The notes under the pieces were generated by a model. The model saw nothing but the letters and a program-made list of their open reading frames with translations. It was not told where the DNA came from and searched no databases. 64,000 bases of DNA from Sinorhizobium glycinis (GTDB taxonomy: Bacteria; Pseudomonadota; Alphaproteobacteria; Rhizobiales; Rhizobiaceae). Position numbers and translations under genes: made by a program. The stretch is taken from contig NZ_LPUX01000064.1 of the NCBI RefSeq assembly GCF_001651865.1, positions 1 through 64,000 on the forward strand, written 5' to 3'. Below, in pieces: positions 1-8,362 of the stretch (positions within the stretch are counted from its first letter, which is position 1; each line of letters starts with the position of its first letter).

Positions 1-80
1 CCATGCCGCTCGACGACATCAACAAGGGCTTCGAACTGATGCATTCCGGCGAAAGCATCAGGAGCGTCGTGGTCTACTGA
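1..80 (+). CDS. S-(hydroxymethyl)glutathione dehydrogenase, C-terminal end (partial)
   Basis: Only the last 25 or so codons are in the window; the gene begins upstream. The end reads MPLDDINKGFELMHSGES and then IRSVVVY, which matches the C-terminus of class III alcohol dehydrogenases (zinc- and NAD-dependent, glutathione-dependent formaldehyde dehydrogenase). The enzyme oxidises S-hydroxymethylglutathione to S-formylglutathione in the cytoplasm. The next gene on the same strand is gfa, whose product is proposed to form this substrate, and this pairing is known in Paracoccus and rhizobia. The reading frame enters from the left edge with two bases of a codon. The identity rests on a short tail plus context. 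Confidence 0.8.
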   Translation, partial: MPLDDINKGFELMHSGESIRSVVVY

Positions 81-102
81 GCGTATCCGCCGGGCGCTCG
101 AA

Positions 103-179
103 CTACAGCGCCGCGCGTCTTACCAGACGCACAAAGTACGATGTAGCACTTTGAATTCCTGAATGTCTTTGTCCTTAAG
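103..179. repeat. Degenerate copy of a rhizobial palindromic intergenic repeat (family 1)
   Basis: The segment starts with CTACAGCG, continues through CGCGCGTCT and an AGACGC arm, and ends with GAATGTCTTTGTCCTTAAG. It is the reverse-complement, truncated form of the elements at 32458-32563 and 54344-54445. It lacks one half of the TGCATGTCT palindrome. It lies between the formaldehyde dehydrogenase stop and gfa. This type resembles the RIME-like intergenic mosaic elements known from Sinorhizobium. Confidence 0.7.
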
Positions 180-270
180 GCGGCTACGATTCAAGGAAAC
201 ATGCAGTAGGCCGAAGCGCCACACAACATCCGAGACGGATCGGGCTTCGGCACAACAGGGAGGACACGCA

Positions 271-846
271 ATGGACAGTTCAATTCGCATTCATCCGGCG
301 GTGGACGGCGGCATCAGAGCGGCCAGCCCGAACTTTGCCGGAGGCACGCTTGTCTGTGACTGCACGGACAGGCCGGTCAAAGTGAGGATCGAGGGACAGA
401 TTGCCCACAACCACGCCTGCGGCTGCACCAAATGCTGGAAGCCCCGCGGCGCCGATTTCTCCATTGTCGCGGTTGTTCCGCACGACAAGGTGACCGTGAT
501 CGAGAACGGCGACAAGCTGCAAGTGGTCGATCCCTCCGCGCTCATTCAGCGGCATGCCTGCAGGCAATGCGGCGTACACATGTATGGGCCGGTGGAGCGA
601 GAGCATGCCTTCCAGGGGCTGGACTTCATCCACCCCGAGCGCTTCCAGGAATCGGGCTGGGCTCCGCCCGGCTTTGCTGCCTTCGTGTCCTCCATCATCG
701 AATCCGGCGTCGATCCCAGTCGCATGGATGCCATCCGGGCCCGGTTGAGGGAGATTGGGCTGGAGCCCTATGACTGCCTGTCGCCAGCCCTGATGGACTA
801 TGTCGCCACCTGGGTTGCGAAGAAATCGGGCGCACTTTCCAGCTAA
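271..846 (+). CDS. gfa: Glutathione-dependent formaldehyde-activating enzyme (Gfa)
   Basis: The 191-residue protein belongs to the GFA zinc-binding family, which is proposed to condense glutathione and formaldehyde to S-hydroxymethylglutathione. The metal-binding cysteines are visible: C-D-C near residue 30, HACGCTKCW near residue 47 and CRQCG near residue 97. Length is normal for the family. I chose ATG 271 because GGGAGGA lies just upstream and because an upstream ATG at 163 falls inside the intergenic repeat. The preceding gene encodes the dehydrogenase that consumes the product, so both probably act in cytoplasmic formaldehyde detoxification, although the repeat between them may separate transcripts. 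Confidence 0.92.
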   Translation: MDSSIRIHPAVDGGIRAASPNFAGGTLVCDCTDRPVKVRIEGQIAHNHACGCTKCWKPRGADFSIVAVVPHDKVTVIENGDKLQVVDPSALIQRHACRQCGVHMYGPVEREHAFQGLDFIHPERFQESGWAPPGFAAFVSSIIESGVDPSRMDAIRARLREIGLEPYDCLSPALMDYVATWVAKKSGALSS

Positions 847-872
847 TCGGCAAAAACCGGGCCGATTCCGCC

Positions 873-902
873 TCTCAGCGCACCGATCAAGGCGCGCTGA
901 GA
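873..902 (+). terminator. Hairpin downstream of gfa, probable terminator
   Basis: TCTCAGCGC (873-881) pairs perfectly with GCGCTGAGA (894-902) around a 12-base loop, 27 bases after the gfa stop. There is no following T run, so intrinsic termination is not certain. Confidence 0.5.
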
Positions 903-1028
903 CACCTAAGCGCGAGTTGAATTTAAAAGAAAGTCAGCCGTCTACAGGGAACTCTTCGCGTAGAGCTTTGTTTGGCTCCAGGAGTGTCACGGATGCATTG
1001 CGTCCCCCAACAGCGAGCGAAGAGCAAA

Positions 1029-1424
1029 ATGTCCATACGTCTCATAGCAGCTACCGCCATCCCGCTTCTTTTGGCTGCGCCGGCATTCGCGGACTGCCGC
1101 CAAGAACTCGAGAAGCTCGGGCAAGCCATTGTTTCCGCGGAGACGGGCGCCAGCGGGTCGGGCGCGTCCGTTACGGAGCACCAGGAAGAGGTCACGGCCG
1201 GCGAACAGAAAAAAGGTGTTGGAACTGAGATAACCGGATCGACCGGCACCCAGACGGAAGCGGTTTCGCCGCATCAGGAGCAGGTCACCGGGACGCGGAC
1301 CGGTGAAAGTGCCGACAAGCCAAGCCAGCTCGCAGCGGAAGCCCGCAAGATGGCCGAAGCCGGTGATGAGCAGGGCTGCATGAAGAAGCTGACGGAAATC
1401 AAGGACCTGATCGGCGAAAAGTGA
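1029..1424 (+). CDS. Small secreted protein with HQE-V-T repeats, function unknown
   Basis: The 131-residue protein starts with a clear signal peptide (MSIRLIAATAIPLLLAAPAFA, 21 residues, cleavage before DC). The mature part is polar and rich in E, G, T and S. It contains two related segments, VTEHQEEVTAG and VSPHQEQVTGT, about 36 residues apart, which flank a Gly/Thr-rich linker. The C-terminal part (SQLAAEARKMAEAGDEQGC and following) looks helical. Two cysteines, one just after the signal and one near the C-terminus, could form a disulfide in the periplasm. ATG 1029 was chosen because it starts the signal peptide. I do not recognise a named family; a periplasmic helical protein is as far as the sequence goes. 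Confidence 0.65.
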   Translation: MSIRLIAATAIPLLLAAPAFADCRQELEKLGQAIVSAETGASGSGASVTEHQEEVTAGEQKKGVGTEITGSTGTQTEAVSPHQEQVTGTRTGESADKPSQLAAEARKMAEAGDEQGCMKKLTEIKDLIGEK

Positions 1425-1793
1425 GGACCTCGTCCAAGCGACGACGGGCTGACGTTTCCGCACGCCACATGATTTCTTGACGATCGCAACGGCGGTATGC
1501 GTGCCTTCTCAGGACCGCCGCTTCTCGCGGCGGCTATTCCCAAAGGCAATGCGCGTGATCCTCTCTTGCCGCACGACCCCGTATAAAGGCACCTAGACCG
1601 CCGTATAGGGGATCCCCTCCTCGTTGATATCCGATCCTTCCTCCCGATCAATAGTTCGGCTGGGGACCATACTGCTATGCTCAGATTGTACATAGCCGCG
1701 GAGCCGTCTCCTGCAAGCGCCATGCATGCGGACTGATAGGCGGAACGCCCGAGACCGAGCCGCTATGAAAGCGGCTCAACTGAGGTGCGGATC
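1425..1793. other. Intergenic stretch with a 5'-proximal hairpin at 1757-1777
   Basis: No convincing gene is visible in these 369 bases. Near the right end GAGCCGCT (1757-1764) pairs perfectly with AGCGGCTC (1770-1777) around the loop ATGAA. It sits a few bases before the GAGGTG ribosome-binding site of the next gene, so it would lie in that transcript's leader. Confidence 0.5.
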
Positions 1794-2114
1794 ATGAGCA
1801 AGCGAGCAGTCCTTCTCTTTGCTGTCGCTACAGCTGCTCCGGCAGTTGCGCATGATGCGACACCAACGGCGGCACAGCCGAACGGATGGACCTATCCGTT
1901 CTCGTGCTGCAGCGGAATGGACTGCCGCGAAATCCGAGATCAAGCGGTTCTCGAAGGCCCTCAAGGCTATGTCATCAAGCTCACTGGCGAGCTGATCATT
2001 CCGCGGGATACCCGCATCAAGAACAGTCCGGACGGCCAGTTCCACCACTGCACGGTGGCGGGCGAGCCCACGGGTCGCACCATTTGCCTCTTCGTTCCTC
2101 CGCGCTCCTTCTAG
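1794..2114 (+). CDS. Small secreted cysteine-containing protein, function unknown
   Basis: The 106-residue protein has a signal peptide (residues 1-20, ending AAPAVA before HDA). The mature domain carries a CCSGMDC cluster near residue 38 and two later cysteines (HHCTV and TICLF), giving five cysteines in about 65 residues, which suits an oxidised periplasmic fold. The segment GWTYPFSCC looks like a conserved family signature in rhizobial hypothetical proteins, but I cannot name a function. ATG 1794 is preferred over GTG 1785 because GAGGTG lies 7-12 bases upstream of the ATG. A hairpin lies immediately upstream of the ribosome-binding site. Confidence 0.65.
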   Translation: MSKRAVLLFAVATAAPAVAHDATPTAAQPNGWTYPFSCCSGMDCREIRDQAVLEGPQGYVIKLTGELIIPRDTRIKNSPDGQFHHCTVAGEPTGRTICLFVPPRSF

Positions 2115-2125
2115 GGATTGTGACC

Positions 2126-2470
2126 ATGACACAGGAACCCAACCGCATCGAAATCGATCTGCTCCCGTTGCAGCTGTTCTCCCGGCGCATATCGGAAGGC
2201 TGGACCGCGCTTCCGGGCCATCCGCTCTACATGCCGCCAGACTATCCATCACGGCCGAATACTCACTCGGAAGCACATTTGATGACGTTTTGCGTCACGC
2301 CACGGGACCCCACCGCCCCTCGCGGGGGCCGAGCTTTGCACGCCCGCACATCCGCCTTCACCCTGTACGTGACCGGGACGCGGTTCGGCCTTTCATGGTA
2401 CTCGCTGGAGCTTGTCCGCCTGGTGGATGAGGAACTTAGCCCTCCGGCACATTCGTTGACGATACATTAG
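2126..2470 (+). CDS. Hypothetical protein (doubtful)
   Basis: This is a 114-residue open frame beginning at ATG 2126, 11 bases after the previous stop, with a weak TAGGGA upstream. There is no signal peptide or recognised motif. The composition is rich in P, R, H and S in the middle (PRDPTAPRGGRALH), which can arise by chance in GC-rich DNA. The last third (TLYVTGTRFGLSWYSLELVRL) looks more protein-like. It may be a real small gene co-transcribed with the secreted protein upstream or a chance frame. Confidence 0.3.
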   Translation: MTQEPNRIEIDLLPLQLFSRRISEGWTALPGHPLYMPPDYPSRPNTHSEAHLMTFCVTPRDPTAPRGGRALHARTSAFTLYVTGTRFGLSWYSLELVRLVDEELSPPAHSLTIH

Positions 2471-2644
2471 GATCTAAGCAAGTCGTCCGCTTGCTGCCTC
2501 TGTCGAGGTCGCCACCAGGTTGGTGCTCCCGATCGCGGCGGCCCCTCTTTCCAACATGATCGATCCGCTAATTTGTTCCCGCTGTCGCCCGGGTGTTCGA
2601 CCACGCATGACGTCTGGAAATCAGGGGCCGATTTCGATATTGAG

Positions 2645-2676
2645 ACAAAAAAGGCCCCTCCGGGAGGGAGGGGCCT
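2645..2676 (-). terminator. Rho-independent terminator of the FixJ-type regulator
   Basis: AGGCCCCTCC (2652-2661) and GGAGGGGCCT (2667-2676) form a perfect 10-bp stem with a 5-base loop. Read on the minus strand the stem is followed by a T run (TTTTT and then GTCTC). This is the strongest intrinsic terminator in the window. It lies about 150 bases after the end of the minus-strand response regulator. The rest of 2471-2828 holds no gene I can support. Confidence 0.85.
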
Positions 2677-2828
2677 GAGGCGGGCCGATTTGGAAGAAAA
2701 TGGCCCGACGGGAAGAAGTATCCTGATGGTAACAGTACGCTTCCGCCCGGACTATCGGCCCGGAGGAAGGATCGGATACCGATGCGGAGGGGATGACCTA
2801 TACGTCGGTTCATGTGAATTATACGAAC

Positions 2829-3464
2829 CTATGAGCCTTGCGGATTTCCTGGCGCGAGCTTCAGCTTGTCCGCCATGCGGGCGAGTTCCGGCAAGGACTT
2901 CGCCCGCATCTTCTGCATGACCTGGCTTCGGTGGACCTTCACCGTTATTTCGCTTACCCCCAAGTCGCCGGCGATCTGCTTGTTCAGCCGTCCCGCCACC
3001 ACCAAGGCCATCACCTCGCGCTCCCGCGGGGTCAGGCTTTCGTAACTTGCATGCAACGTGGCCAACGCCCTTTCATTCTCAAGCCAAACGCGGTCGACCG
3101 CGAGGCCGGCGTGGACGGCGTCGAGCAGATCCTGATCGCGGAACGGCTTGGTCAGGAACTCGATCGCCCCTCCTTTCATCGCCTGTACGGACATGGGGAT
3201 GTCGCCATGCCCGGTGATGAAGACGATGGGCAACTGAATGCCTCTCCGCGATAACTCTCGCTGAAATTCAAGTCCGCTTTGTCCCGGCAGGCGGACATCC
3301 AGCACGAGGCAGGTTGGCCCGCGGGGCCGACCTGAGTTGAGCAAGTCGCTCACCGAGGCGAGGAGTTTCACGTCAAAGCCGACGGATCGCAGCAGGCTGC
3401 CAAGCGCCTCGCGGATCGCCGGATCATCATCGATGACAATGACGGTTGCGGGCACCTCGGCCAT
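2829..3464 (-). CDS. FixJ/NarL-type two-component response regulator
   Basis: The 211-residue protein has an N-terminal receiver domain (about 8-120) with acidic pocket DDD at 12-14, phospho-acceptor D56 (LVLDVRLPG) and K106 (TKPF). A LuxR-type helix-turn-helix follows (about 144-203: LTPREREVM, then SEITVKVHRSQVMQKM). This is the FixJ architecture, so it is probably a DNA-binding transcription factor activated by phosphorylation. ATG 3464 fits the start of the receiver domain, with a purine-rich GAGGGG upstream. The sensor kinase at 4338-7448 and the receiver-only gene at 3918 are the likely partners. Targets are unknown. Confidence 0.92.
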   Translation of the reverse strand: MAEVPATVIVIDDDPAIREALGSLLRSVGFDVKLLASVSDLLNSGRPRGPTCLVLDVRLPGQSGLEFQRELSRRGIQLPIVFITGHGDIPMSVQAMKGGAIEFLTKPFRDQDLLDAVHAGLAVDRVWLENERALATLHASYESLTPREREVMALVVAGRLNKQIAGDLGVSEITVKVHRSQVMQKMRAKSLPELARMADKLKLAPGNPQGS

Positions 3465-3917
3465 GTCATCGCCCCTCACAGGGAACCGCCTCTTGCGGAC
3501 GCAAGCTGCCTGCACCCGCTGCTGCGGCACCGGACGGAGCCCATGCGACGGAGCGCCGGTGACGCGATGTGAACACTCCCCTCTCCTCAGCCAGTGCCGA
3601 AACGAAGCCGCTCGCAACTTAGAATGCGCCCTAATCAACTCAGCCACAAGGCCAATTGCGAGGGCGATCGGGCTGGCCGGCCATGACGTTGCGCCTCTGC
3701 CGAATGACCCCGCCGGCTCAAAAAAACCGGCAACCGGCTGGACCGAAAAGGCCCGCAAACTCGCAAATCACGCCCGTCGCGGCGACCACCAGTTCTAAGA
3801 GAGCTATACCATTGTATAGGTTCCTGTGCCTTTGTCGCCCACGCACGCTGATGTAAGTTACGACCTGCCCGCAACGCTGGATTTCTGCAAAACGCCATCG
3901 CGTACTCGGAGTCGGCA
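3465..3917. promoter_or_regulatory. Divergent intergenic region with a 16-bp palindrome
   Basis: These 453 bases separate two divergently transcribed response regulator genes and should carry both promoters. CTATAC (3804-3809), CATT and GTATAG (3814-3819) form a perfect inverted repeat about 100 bases before the plus-strand gene. It is AT-rich in a GC-rich region, which suits an operator or promoter. No gene is supported here. Confidence 0.4.
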
Positions 3918-4313
3918 GTGCCAACCAAAAAGCTTCTAATTGCGATCGTCGATGACGACCAGTCAATGCGCGAGGCTACCAAGGGCCTGATGAGATCGCT
4001 CGGATTTGACGCGGAGGCGTTTTCATCCGCCGATGATTTCCTTAAATTCCCCCGTCTCCGCCGCACCGACTGCCTGGTAACGGACATCCACATGCCAGGA
4101 ATGAGCGGGCTTGATCTGCACCACCGGCTCGTCGCCTTGGGCGTGAGCATACCGACCGTTCTGATCACTGCCTATCCGAACGAGAATGTGCGCGCGCGCC
4201 GGTTGGGTCCGGACATAGTCGGCTATCTGGAGAAGCCATTCGGCGAGCAGGCTCTGCTGAATTGCATCCGTTCTGCGCTGGAACGCAGGAGCGACGTCGA
4301 AGGCGATGGATGA
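3918..4313 (+). CDS. Receiver-only response regulator (FixJ N-terminal type)
   Basis: The 131-residue protein is a single receiver domain with acidic pocket DDD (12-14), phospho-acceptor D56 (LVTDIHMPG), T83 (LITAY) and K106 (LEKPF). It has no output domain; the chain ends shortly after the last helix. Such proteins act as phosphate sinks, phosphorelay intermediates or partner-binding switches. The start is GTG 3918 with GGAGT upstream. It converges with the sensor kinase gene, which ends 25 bases away, and is close in sequence to the FixJ-type neighbour. The two receivers probably compete for or share one kinase. Confidence 0.88.
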   Translation: MPTKKLLIAIVDDDQSMREATKGLMRSLGFDAEAFSSADDFLKFPRLRRTDCLVTDIHMPGMSGLDLHHRLVALGVSIPTVLITAYPNENVRARRLGPDIVGYLEKPFGEQALLNCIRSALERRSDVEGDG

Positions 4314-4337
4314 CGGCCTGGCGGCCTTCTGCCTGAT

Positions 4338-7300
4338 CTAGCTCGGCGCGCTTTCGTCCAGGTCGGAAGGCAGGGTGAATTGAAACACCGCCCCGAAGGG
4401 CTCGTTCGCCTCGGCCCATAGCCGTCCCCCATGCGCCTCGATGATCGAACGGCAGATGGCCAGGCCCATGCCCAGACCCTCCGCCTTGGTCGTGTAGAAC
4501 GCCTCGAACACGCGCTCCGGATCCTCGGGGCCGAGGCCGATGCCGGTGTCCTGCACTGCCACCAGCACCATCCCGGCCGCTTCAGGCCTGGACCTGATCA
4601 TGAGCTCGCGTGGGCGGTCGGCCACCTTCTTCATGGACTCGATGCCGTTCATCACCAGGTTCAGAATGACCTGCTGCAGTTGCACCCGGTCGCCTACGAC
4701 AGGCGGGAGGTCCTGCGCCAGTTCGGTGCGCAGCAGGACGCGGTGGCCGCGCACCTCACCGTGAACGAGCGCTATCGAGTCTTCGATGAGGCCGTTCAGG
4801 TCCACCTGCGCCGTGACGATGGCTGTCTTCTTCAGGAGGCCGCGCACCCGGCCGATCACCTCGCCGGCGCGGTGGCCGTCCCGGACAATGCGCCCCAGCG
4901 TCTCGCGCGCTTCTTCGATGTTGGGCGGCTGGCTCGCGAGCCAGCGCAGGGCCGCGTTGGCGTTGGTGACCACGGCGGCCAGCGGCTGGTTGACCTCGTG
5001 GGCGATCGAGGAGGTCAGCGCGCCCATGGTCGTCACGCGGGTGACATGCGCAAGCTCTGCCTGCGCCTGCTGCAGCGCCTCCTCGGCCCGCTTTCGGTCT
5101 TCGATGTCGACGAGAAATCCATACCATTTGAGAATGCTTCCGCGTTCATCCCTGAGCGGTACCGCGCTTTCAAGCCACCGGCGATACTCGCCGTCGGACG
5201 AACGACGGATACGCACCTCAGCCTCGAAGGGACGGCCCGTCGCCAAGGACGCACGCCACTTCGACAGATACTGCTCAAGGTCGTCGGGGTGAAACCGGGT
5301 TTCGGGCTCCCAGCCCGCTCCCGGCCTTCCGTCGAGGGACAAGCCTGTGAACTCCTGCCACCGCCGATTGATGAAGTCGACGCGACCGTCGGGCAAGGCG
5401 GTCCACACCATCGCCGGAACCGTCTCGATGACCTCGCGAAGCTCCTCTTCGCTGCGCCGGGCAGCCTCTTCTGCGCGCTTGCGCTCGGTGATGTCCTCGC
5501 ACACGATCAGGATCACGGGTCGCTTCTTGATCACCATCGACCGGGCCGTCTCGCGGACCCAGAGCATGGAGCCGTCCTTGCGGATCTTGCGCAGCTCCCA
5601 GCTCATCGCCTCGCCGAGATGTTGAAGGCAGGCGGCCGCATGCCTTTGCACGGCGTCGCGGTCCGGCTCGTAAAAGACATCCGTTACCGCGCGGCCGGTC
5701 AGTTCGTCGACCGTATAGCCGAGCTGCTCCGCTCCGAAGGGATTCACGGACACGATGATGCCGGCCGCGTCCACCATGAAGTACATCGTCGGGTTGTTCT
5801 CGAAGACGGCTCTCCACTGCTCCTCACTGTCTCGCAGAGCCTCCTCCACCCTCTTACGCTCAGTGATGTCCTGGATCGTGCCGAACATGCTGCGCGGGCT
5901 CTCCGATGCATCCCTCGTCAGATCCCCCTGGCTGTGGACGAAGCGCAACTCGCCAGTGGGCCTGACGATGCGATACTCCAGTTCGTAGCGGGATTCTCCG
6001 CGCACAGCCTTTTCCGCGGCCTGGCTCCAGAACGCGCGATCCTCCGGATGTATCCGCTCAACCGCTTCGGCAAGGCTGACCACCATGCCCGCCTGCGGGG
6101 CCATCCCGAAGATGCGGAATGTCTCCTCCGACCAGGTGAGACAGTCGGTGCCGAGATCACGCTCCCAATAGCCGACATGAGCAACGCGTTGCGCTTCGGC
6201 GAAATTGGCTTCGCTTCGCCGCAGCCCCTCCAATGTTTCCTTGAGGCGGGAAGTCATGAGCGTGAACGCCTCGGCAAGCAGGCCGATTTCATCGTTCCGG
6301 CGAACCTCGGGTACTTCCTGCCATTCCCCTTTTGCGATCGCGTGCGCCGCCTGCGTCAGCCCGGTGAGCGGCCGCAGGGTGCGACCGACCACTCCAAGCC
6401 CGAGAACCACGAAGGCAGCGATGATGAGGGCGCCGACGCCCATCGAGAGAAAGGCGGCGCGGAACACAGGTTTCAGGAAATCCGAAGCCGGCACCGCCGA
6501 GACGATGGTCCACTCAAGCGCAGCCGGTTCGACCCGATCGACCGCCGCAAAGATCCTGCCGCGCTCCGGGTCGCTGAAGGAAAACACGCTCGGCCCGGAG
6601 GACCCGGCATTGATTGGGTGCCGACCAAGATAGTCCGCGGTTGCGCCGACGATGGGATCAGGGGCGTCGGATGCCTGCAGCCGCAAGTGCCCGCCATCGG
6701 CGCCGATGGTGACCGGCGACACGCCTCCCGACGCCCCGATCAGATGTCCGGTGCCGTCGACGAGAAAGGCCCGCCCGTTCTCGCCGACTTCGAGCGTCTC
6801 CAGGTACCTGGAAAGTTGCGTGAGGATGAGATCAATCCCGCCCACCCCGACGAATTTGCCGTCCTTGTCGAAGACCGGGGCGGAATGCGAGATGCCCAGG
6901 ATCGGCTCGACCCCGAGATAGGGTTCGGTCCAGTACCGCTCGCCCGTCTCCTTCGCCTTTGCGTACCAGCCCCGCCGGCGCGAATCGAAAGAGCCTTCCG
7001 ACTTCCGCAAACGGCCGACCCTGCCGCCTTCCAATGCCTCGAACTCGCGCACGACACCGGCACGAAAATCATCGGTCATCAGAAACACGACGCTTGAATC
7101 TGCCAGTCGGCCGACCGATACGAGGCCACCGGCCTCGTTGCCGAAGAACATCCAGTCAACTCCGGGTTCGTCTTCCAGCAAACCGTAGAGCTCTCGTGCG
7201 ACCGCATTCGCGTCGCCGAGCGATACGTCGCGACGGACTAGACCGCTGGTTAGGCGGGATACCGCTCGGTCGGCGCCGCGCACCAGGTGTCCGACATCGC

Positions 7301-7448
7301 GATTGACCGCCTGCGTCACCTCCCGGATGAGGCGCTCGGACATGAGCGACACAATGACGTTTCCCGTCCAGATCCACAAACCGGCCAGAACGAGACATAG
7401 AACGAGAACGACGCCCGCGACGGGGAAGATTAAGCGGTGCCGTAACAT
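4338..7448 (-). CDS. Membrane sensor histidine kinase: dCache, HAMP, three PAS, HisKA, HATPase
   Basis: The 1036-residue protein has a membrane segment at 8-27, a large periplasmic region (about 40-325) of double-Cache type, a second membrane segment at about 331-352, HAMP (353-405) and three PAS/PAC units (about 413-533, 541-659, 667-790). HisKA follows with phospho-acceptor H817 (SIAHEVNQP), then the ATPase domain with an N box near 930 (LNLVMNGIES), DTGIG at 967-971 and GLGMGL near 992. HEVNQP is typical of FixL-like kinases. No haem-binding PAS signature is evident to me. The periplasmic Cache domain suggests an extracellular small-molecule ligand. It has no receiver of its own, so the neighbouring regulators are the natural partners. 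Confidence 0.93.
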   Translation of the reverse strand: MLRHRLIFPVAGVVLVLCLVLAGLWIWTGNVIVSLMSERLIREVTQAVNRDVGHLVRGADRAVSRLTSGLVRRDVSLGDANAVARELYGLLEDEPGVDWMFFGNEAGGLVSVGRLADSSVVFLMTDDFRAGVVREFEALEGGRVGRLRKSEGSFDSRRRGWYAKAKETGERYWTEPYLGVEPILGISHSAPVFDKDGKFVGVGGIDLILTQLSRYLETLEVGENGRAFLVDGTGHLIGASGGVSPVTIGADGGHLRLQASDAPDPIVGATADYLGRHPINAGSSGPSVFSFSDPERGRIFAAVDRVEPAALEWTIVSAVPASDFLKPVFRAAFLSMGVGALIIAAFVVLGLGVVGRTLRPLTGLTQAAHAIAKGEWQEVPEVRRNDEIGLLAEAFTLMTSRLKETLEGLRRSEANFAEAQRVAHVGYWERDLGTDCLTWSEETFRIFGMAPQAGMVVSLAEAVERIHPEDRAFWSQAAEKAVRGESRYELEYRIVRPTGELRFVHSQGDLTRDASESPRSMFGTIQDITERKRVEEALRDSEEQWRAVFENNPTMYFMVDAAGIIVSVNPFGAEQLGYTVDELTGRAVTDVFYEPDRDAVQRHAAACLQHLGEAMSWELRKIRKDGSMLWVRETARSMVIKKRPVILIVCEDITERKRAEEAARRSEEELREVIETVPAMVWTALPDGRVDFINRRWQEFTGLSLDGRPGAGWEPETRFHPDDLEQYLSKWRASLATGRPFEAEVRIRRSSDGEYRRWLESAVPLRDERGSILKWYGFLVDIEDRKRAEEALQQAQAELAHVTRVTTMGALTSSIAHEVNQPLAAVVTNANAALRWLASQPPNIEEARETLGRIVRDGHRAGEVIGRVRGLLKKTAIVTAQVDLNGLIEDSIALVHGEVRGHRVLLRTELAQDLPPVVGDRVQLQQVILNLVMNGIESMKKVADRPRELMIRSRPEAAGMVLVAVQDTGIGLGPEDPERVFEAFYTTKAEGLGMGLAICRSIIEAHGGRLWAEANEPFGAVFQFTLPSDLDESAPS

Positions 7449-7591
7449 GATCGCCGAGTTCCCCCGGAAAAGCAGATCAGATATTGCTTATATTGCTCTC
7501 CTCGATGGGCTCCCGCAATCCACGGCGAACAAGGCAGTTCCCAATGCTTCGGTGTGCGATGCTGGAAGCACTGAACGGGAACCTATCCACT

Positions 7592-8347
7592 TCAGGCAAC
7601 CGCCTGGGCGCCCGTTATCTCGACGAGCGAGCCGCACATGAACGCGGATTCGTCGGAAGCGAGAAACGCTACGAGGGCGGCGACCTCCTCCGGCTTTCCG
7701 ATCCGGCCGAATGGAACGAGCTTGTCGAGATCCGCAATCGTGCGTCCCGAACGCTTCACTCCCGCCTCGAGCATCGGCGTATGGATTTCGCCGGGGCAGA
7801 CGGCGTTCACCCGGATCTTGTGCGGGGCGTAGTCGCGGGCGAGGTTCTGCGTGAAGGCAGCGACCGCAGCCTTGGAGGTGTTGTAGGCGACGTGATTCGG
7901 CGCCGGATGGAGCCCCCATTGCGAGGCGGTGTTGACGATGACGCCGCCGCCCGCCTCGATCATGTGGGGGATCGCGGCGCGGCAAAGATAGAACATTGAA
8001 TCGAGGTTCACCGCGAAGCTCGCGTGCCAGTCGTCATCCGTCAGCGACAGGAGGTTGCCGCGACGGTTGATACCGGCATTGTTGACCAGAATGTCGATGC
8101 GCTTCTTCTGCGCTAATGCTTCGGCAATCAGAGCGAAGGATGGTTGTCGCTGAGAAATGTCGGCGGCGATGGCAATGGCAGAACCTCCGGCAGCGACGAT
8201 CTCGGCAGCGACGGCCGCTGCCGCTTCGCCGTTCACGTCGGAGACGACGACCAGCGCTCCTTCATCCGCCAGCCGCCACGATATCGCGGAACCGATGCCG
8301 CCACCTCCGCCGGTGACGACCGCAACCTGGCCTTCGAATCTTTCCAT
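7592..8347 (-). CDS. Short-chain dehydrogenase/reductase (hydroxyproline-type operon)
   Basis: The 251-residue classical SDR has the cofactor motif TGGGGGIG (12-19), NNAG near 89, the catalytic Ser (NTASQWG), Tyr-x3-Lys (YNTSK) near 155-159 and the downstream PGEI segment. Asp in SDVNG at the end of beta-2 suggests NAD(H) rather than NADP(H). It is the last gene of the long minus-strand operon that starts with the amino acid ABC importer, 15 bases after a second SDR. The substrate is not evident; a hydroxy or keto intermediate of proline-derivative breakdown is a reasonable inference. Confidence 0.85.
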   Translation of the reverse strand: MERFEGQVAVVTGGGGGIGSAISWRLADEGALVVVSDVNGEAAAAVAAEIVAAGGSAIAIAADISQRQPSFALIAEALAQKKRIDILVNNAGINRRGNLLSLTDDDWHASFAVNLDSMFYLCRAAIPHMIEAGGGVIVNTASQWGLHPAPNHVAYNTSKAAVAAFTQNLARDYAPHKIRVNAVCPGEIHTPMLEAGVKRSGRTIADLDKLVPFGRIGKPEEVAALVAFLASDESAFMCGSLVEITGAQAVA

Positions 8348-8362
8348 TTCTTGCTCCTCAAG

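Noticed and set aside
163-270. Upstream extension of gfa starting at ATG 163
   Set aside because: The ATG lies in the intergenic repeat and the extra 36 residues are low-complexity, while ATG 271 has a proper ribosome-binding site and gives the family's usual length.
4431-7097. Open frame of about 890 codons antisense to the sensor kinase
   Set aside because: Its translation is rich in Arg, His, Pro and Asp without domains, a typical effect of GC-rich codon bias on the opposite strand of a real gene.
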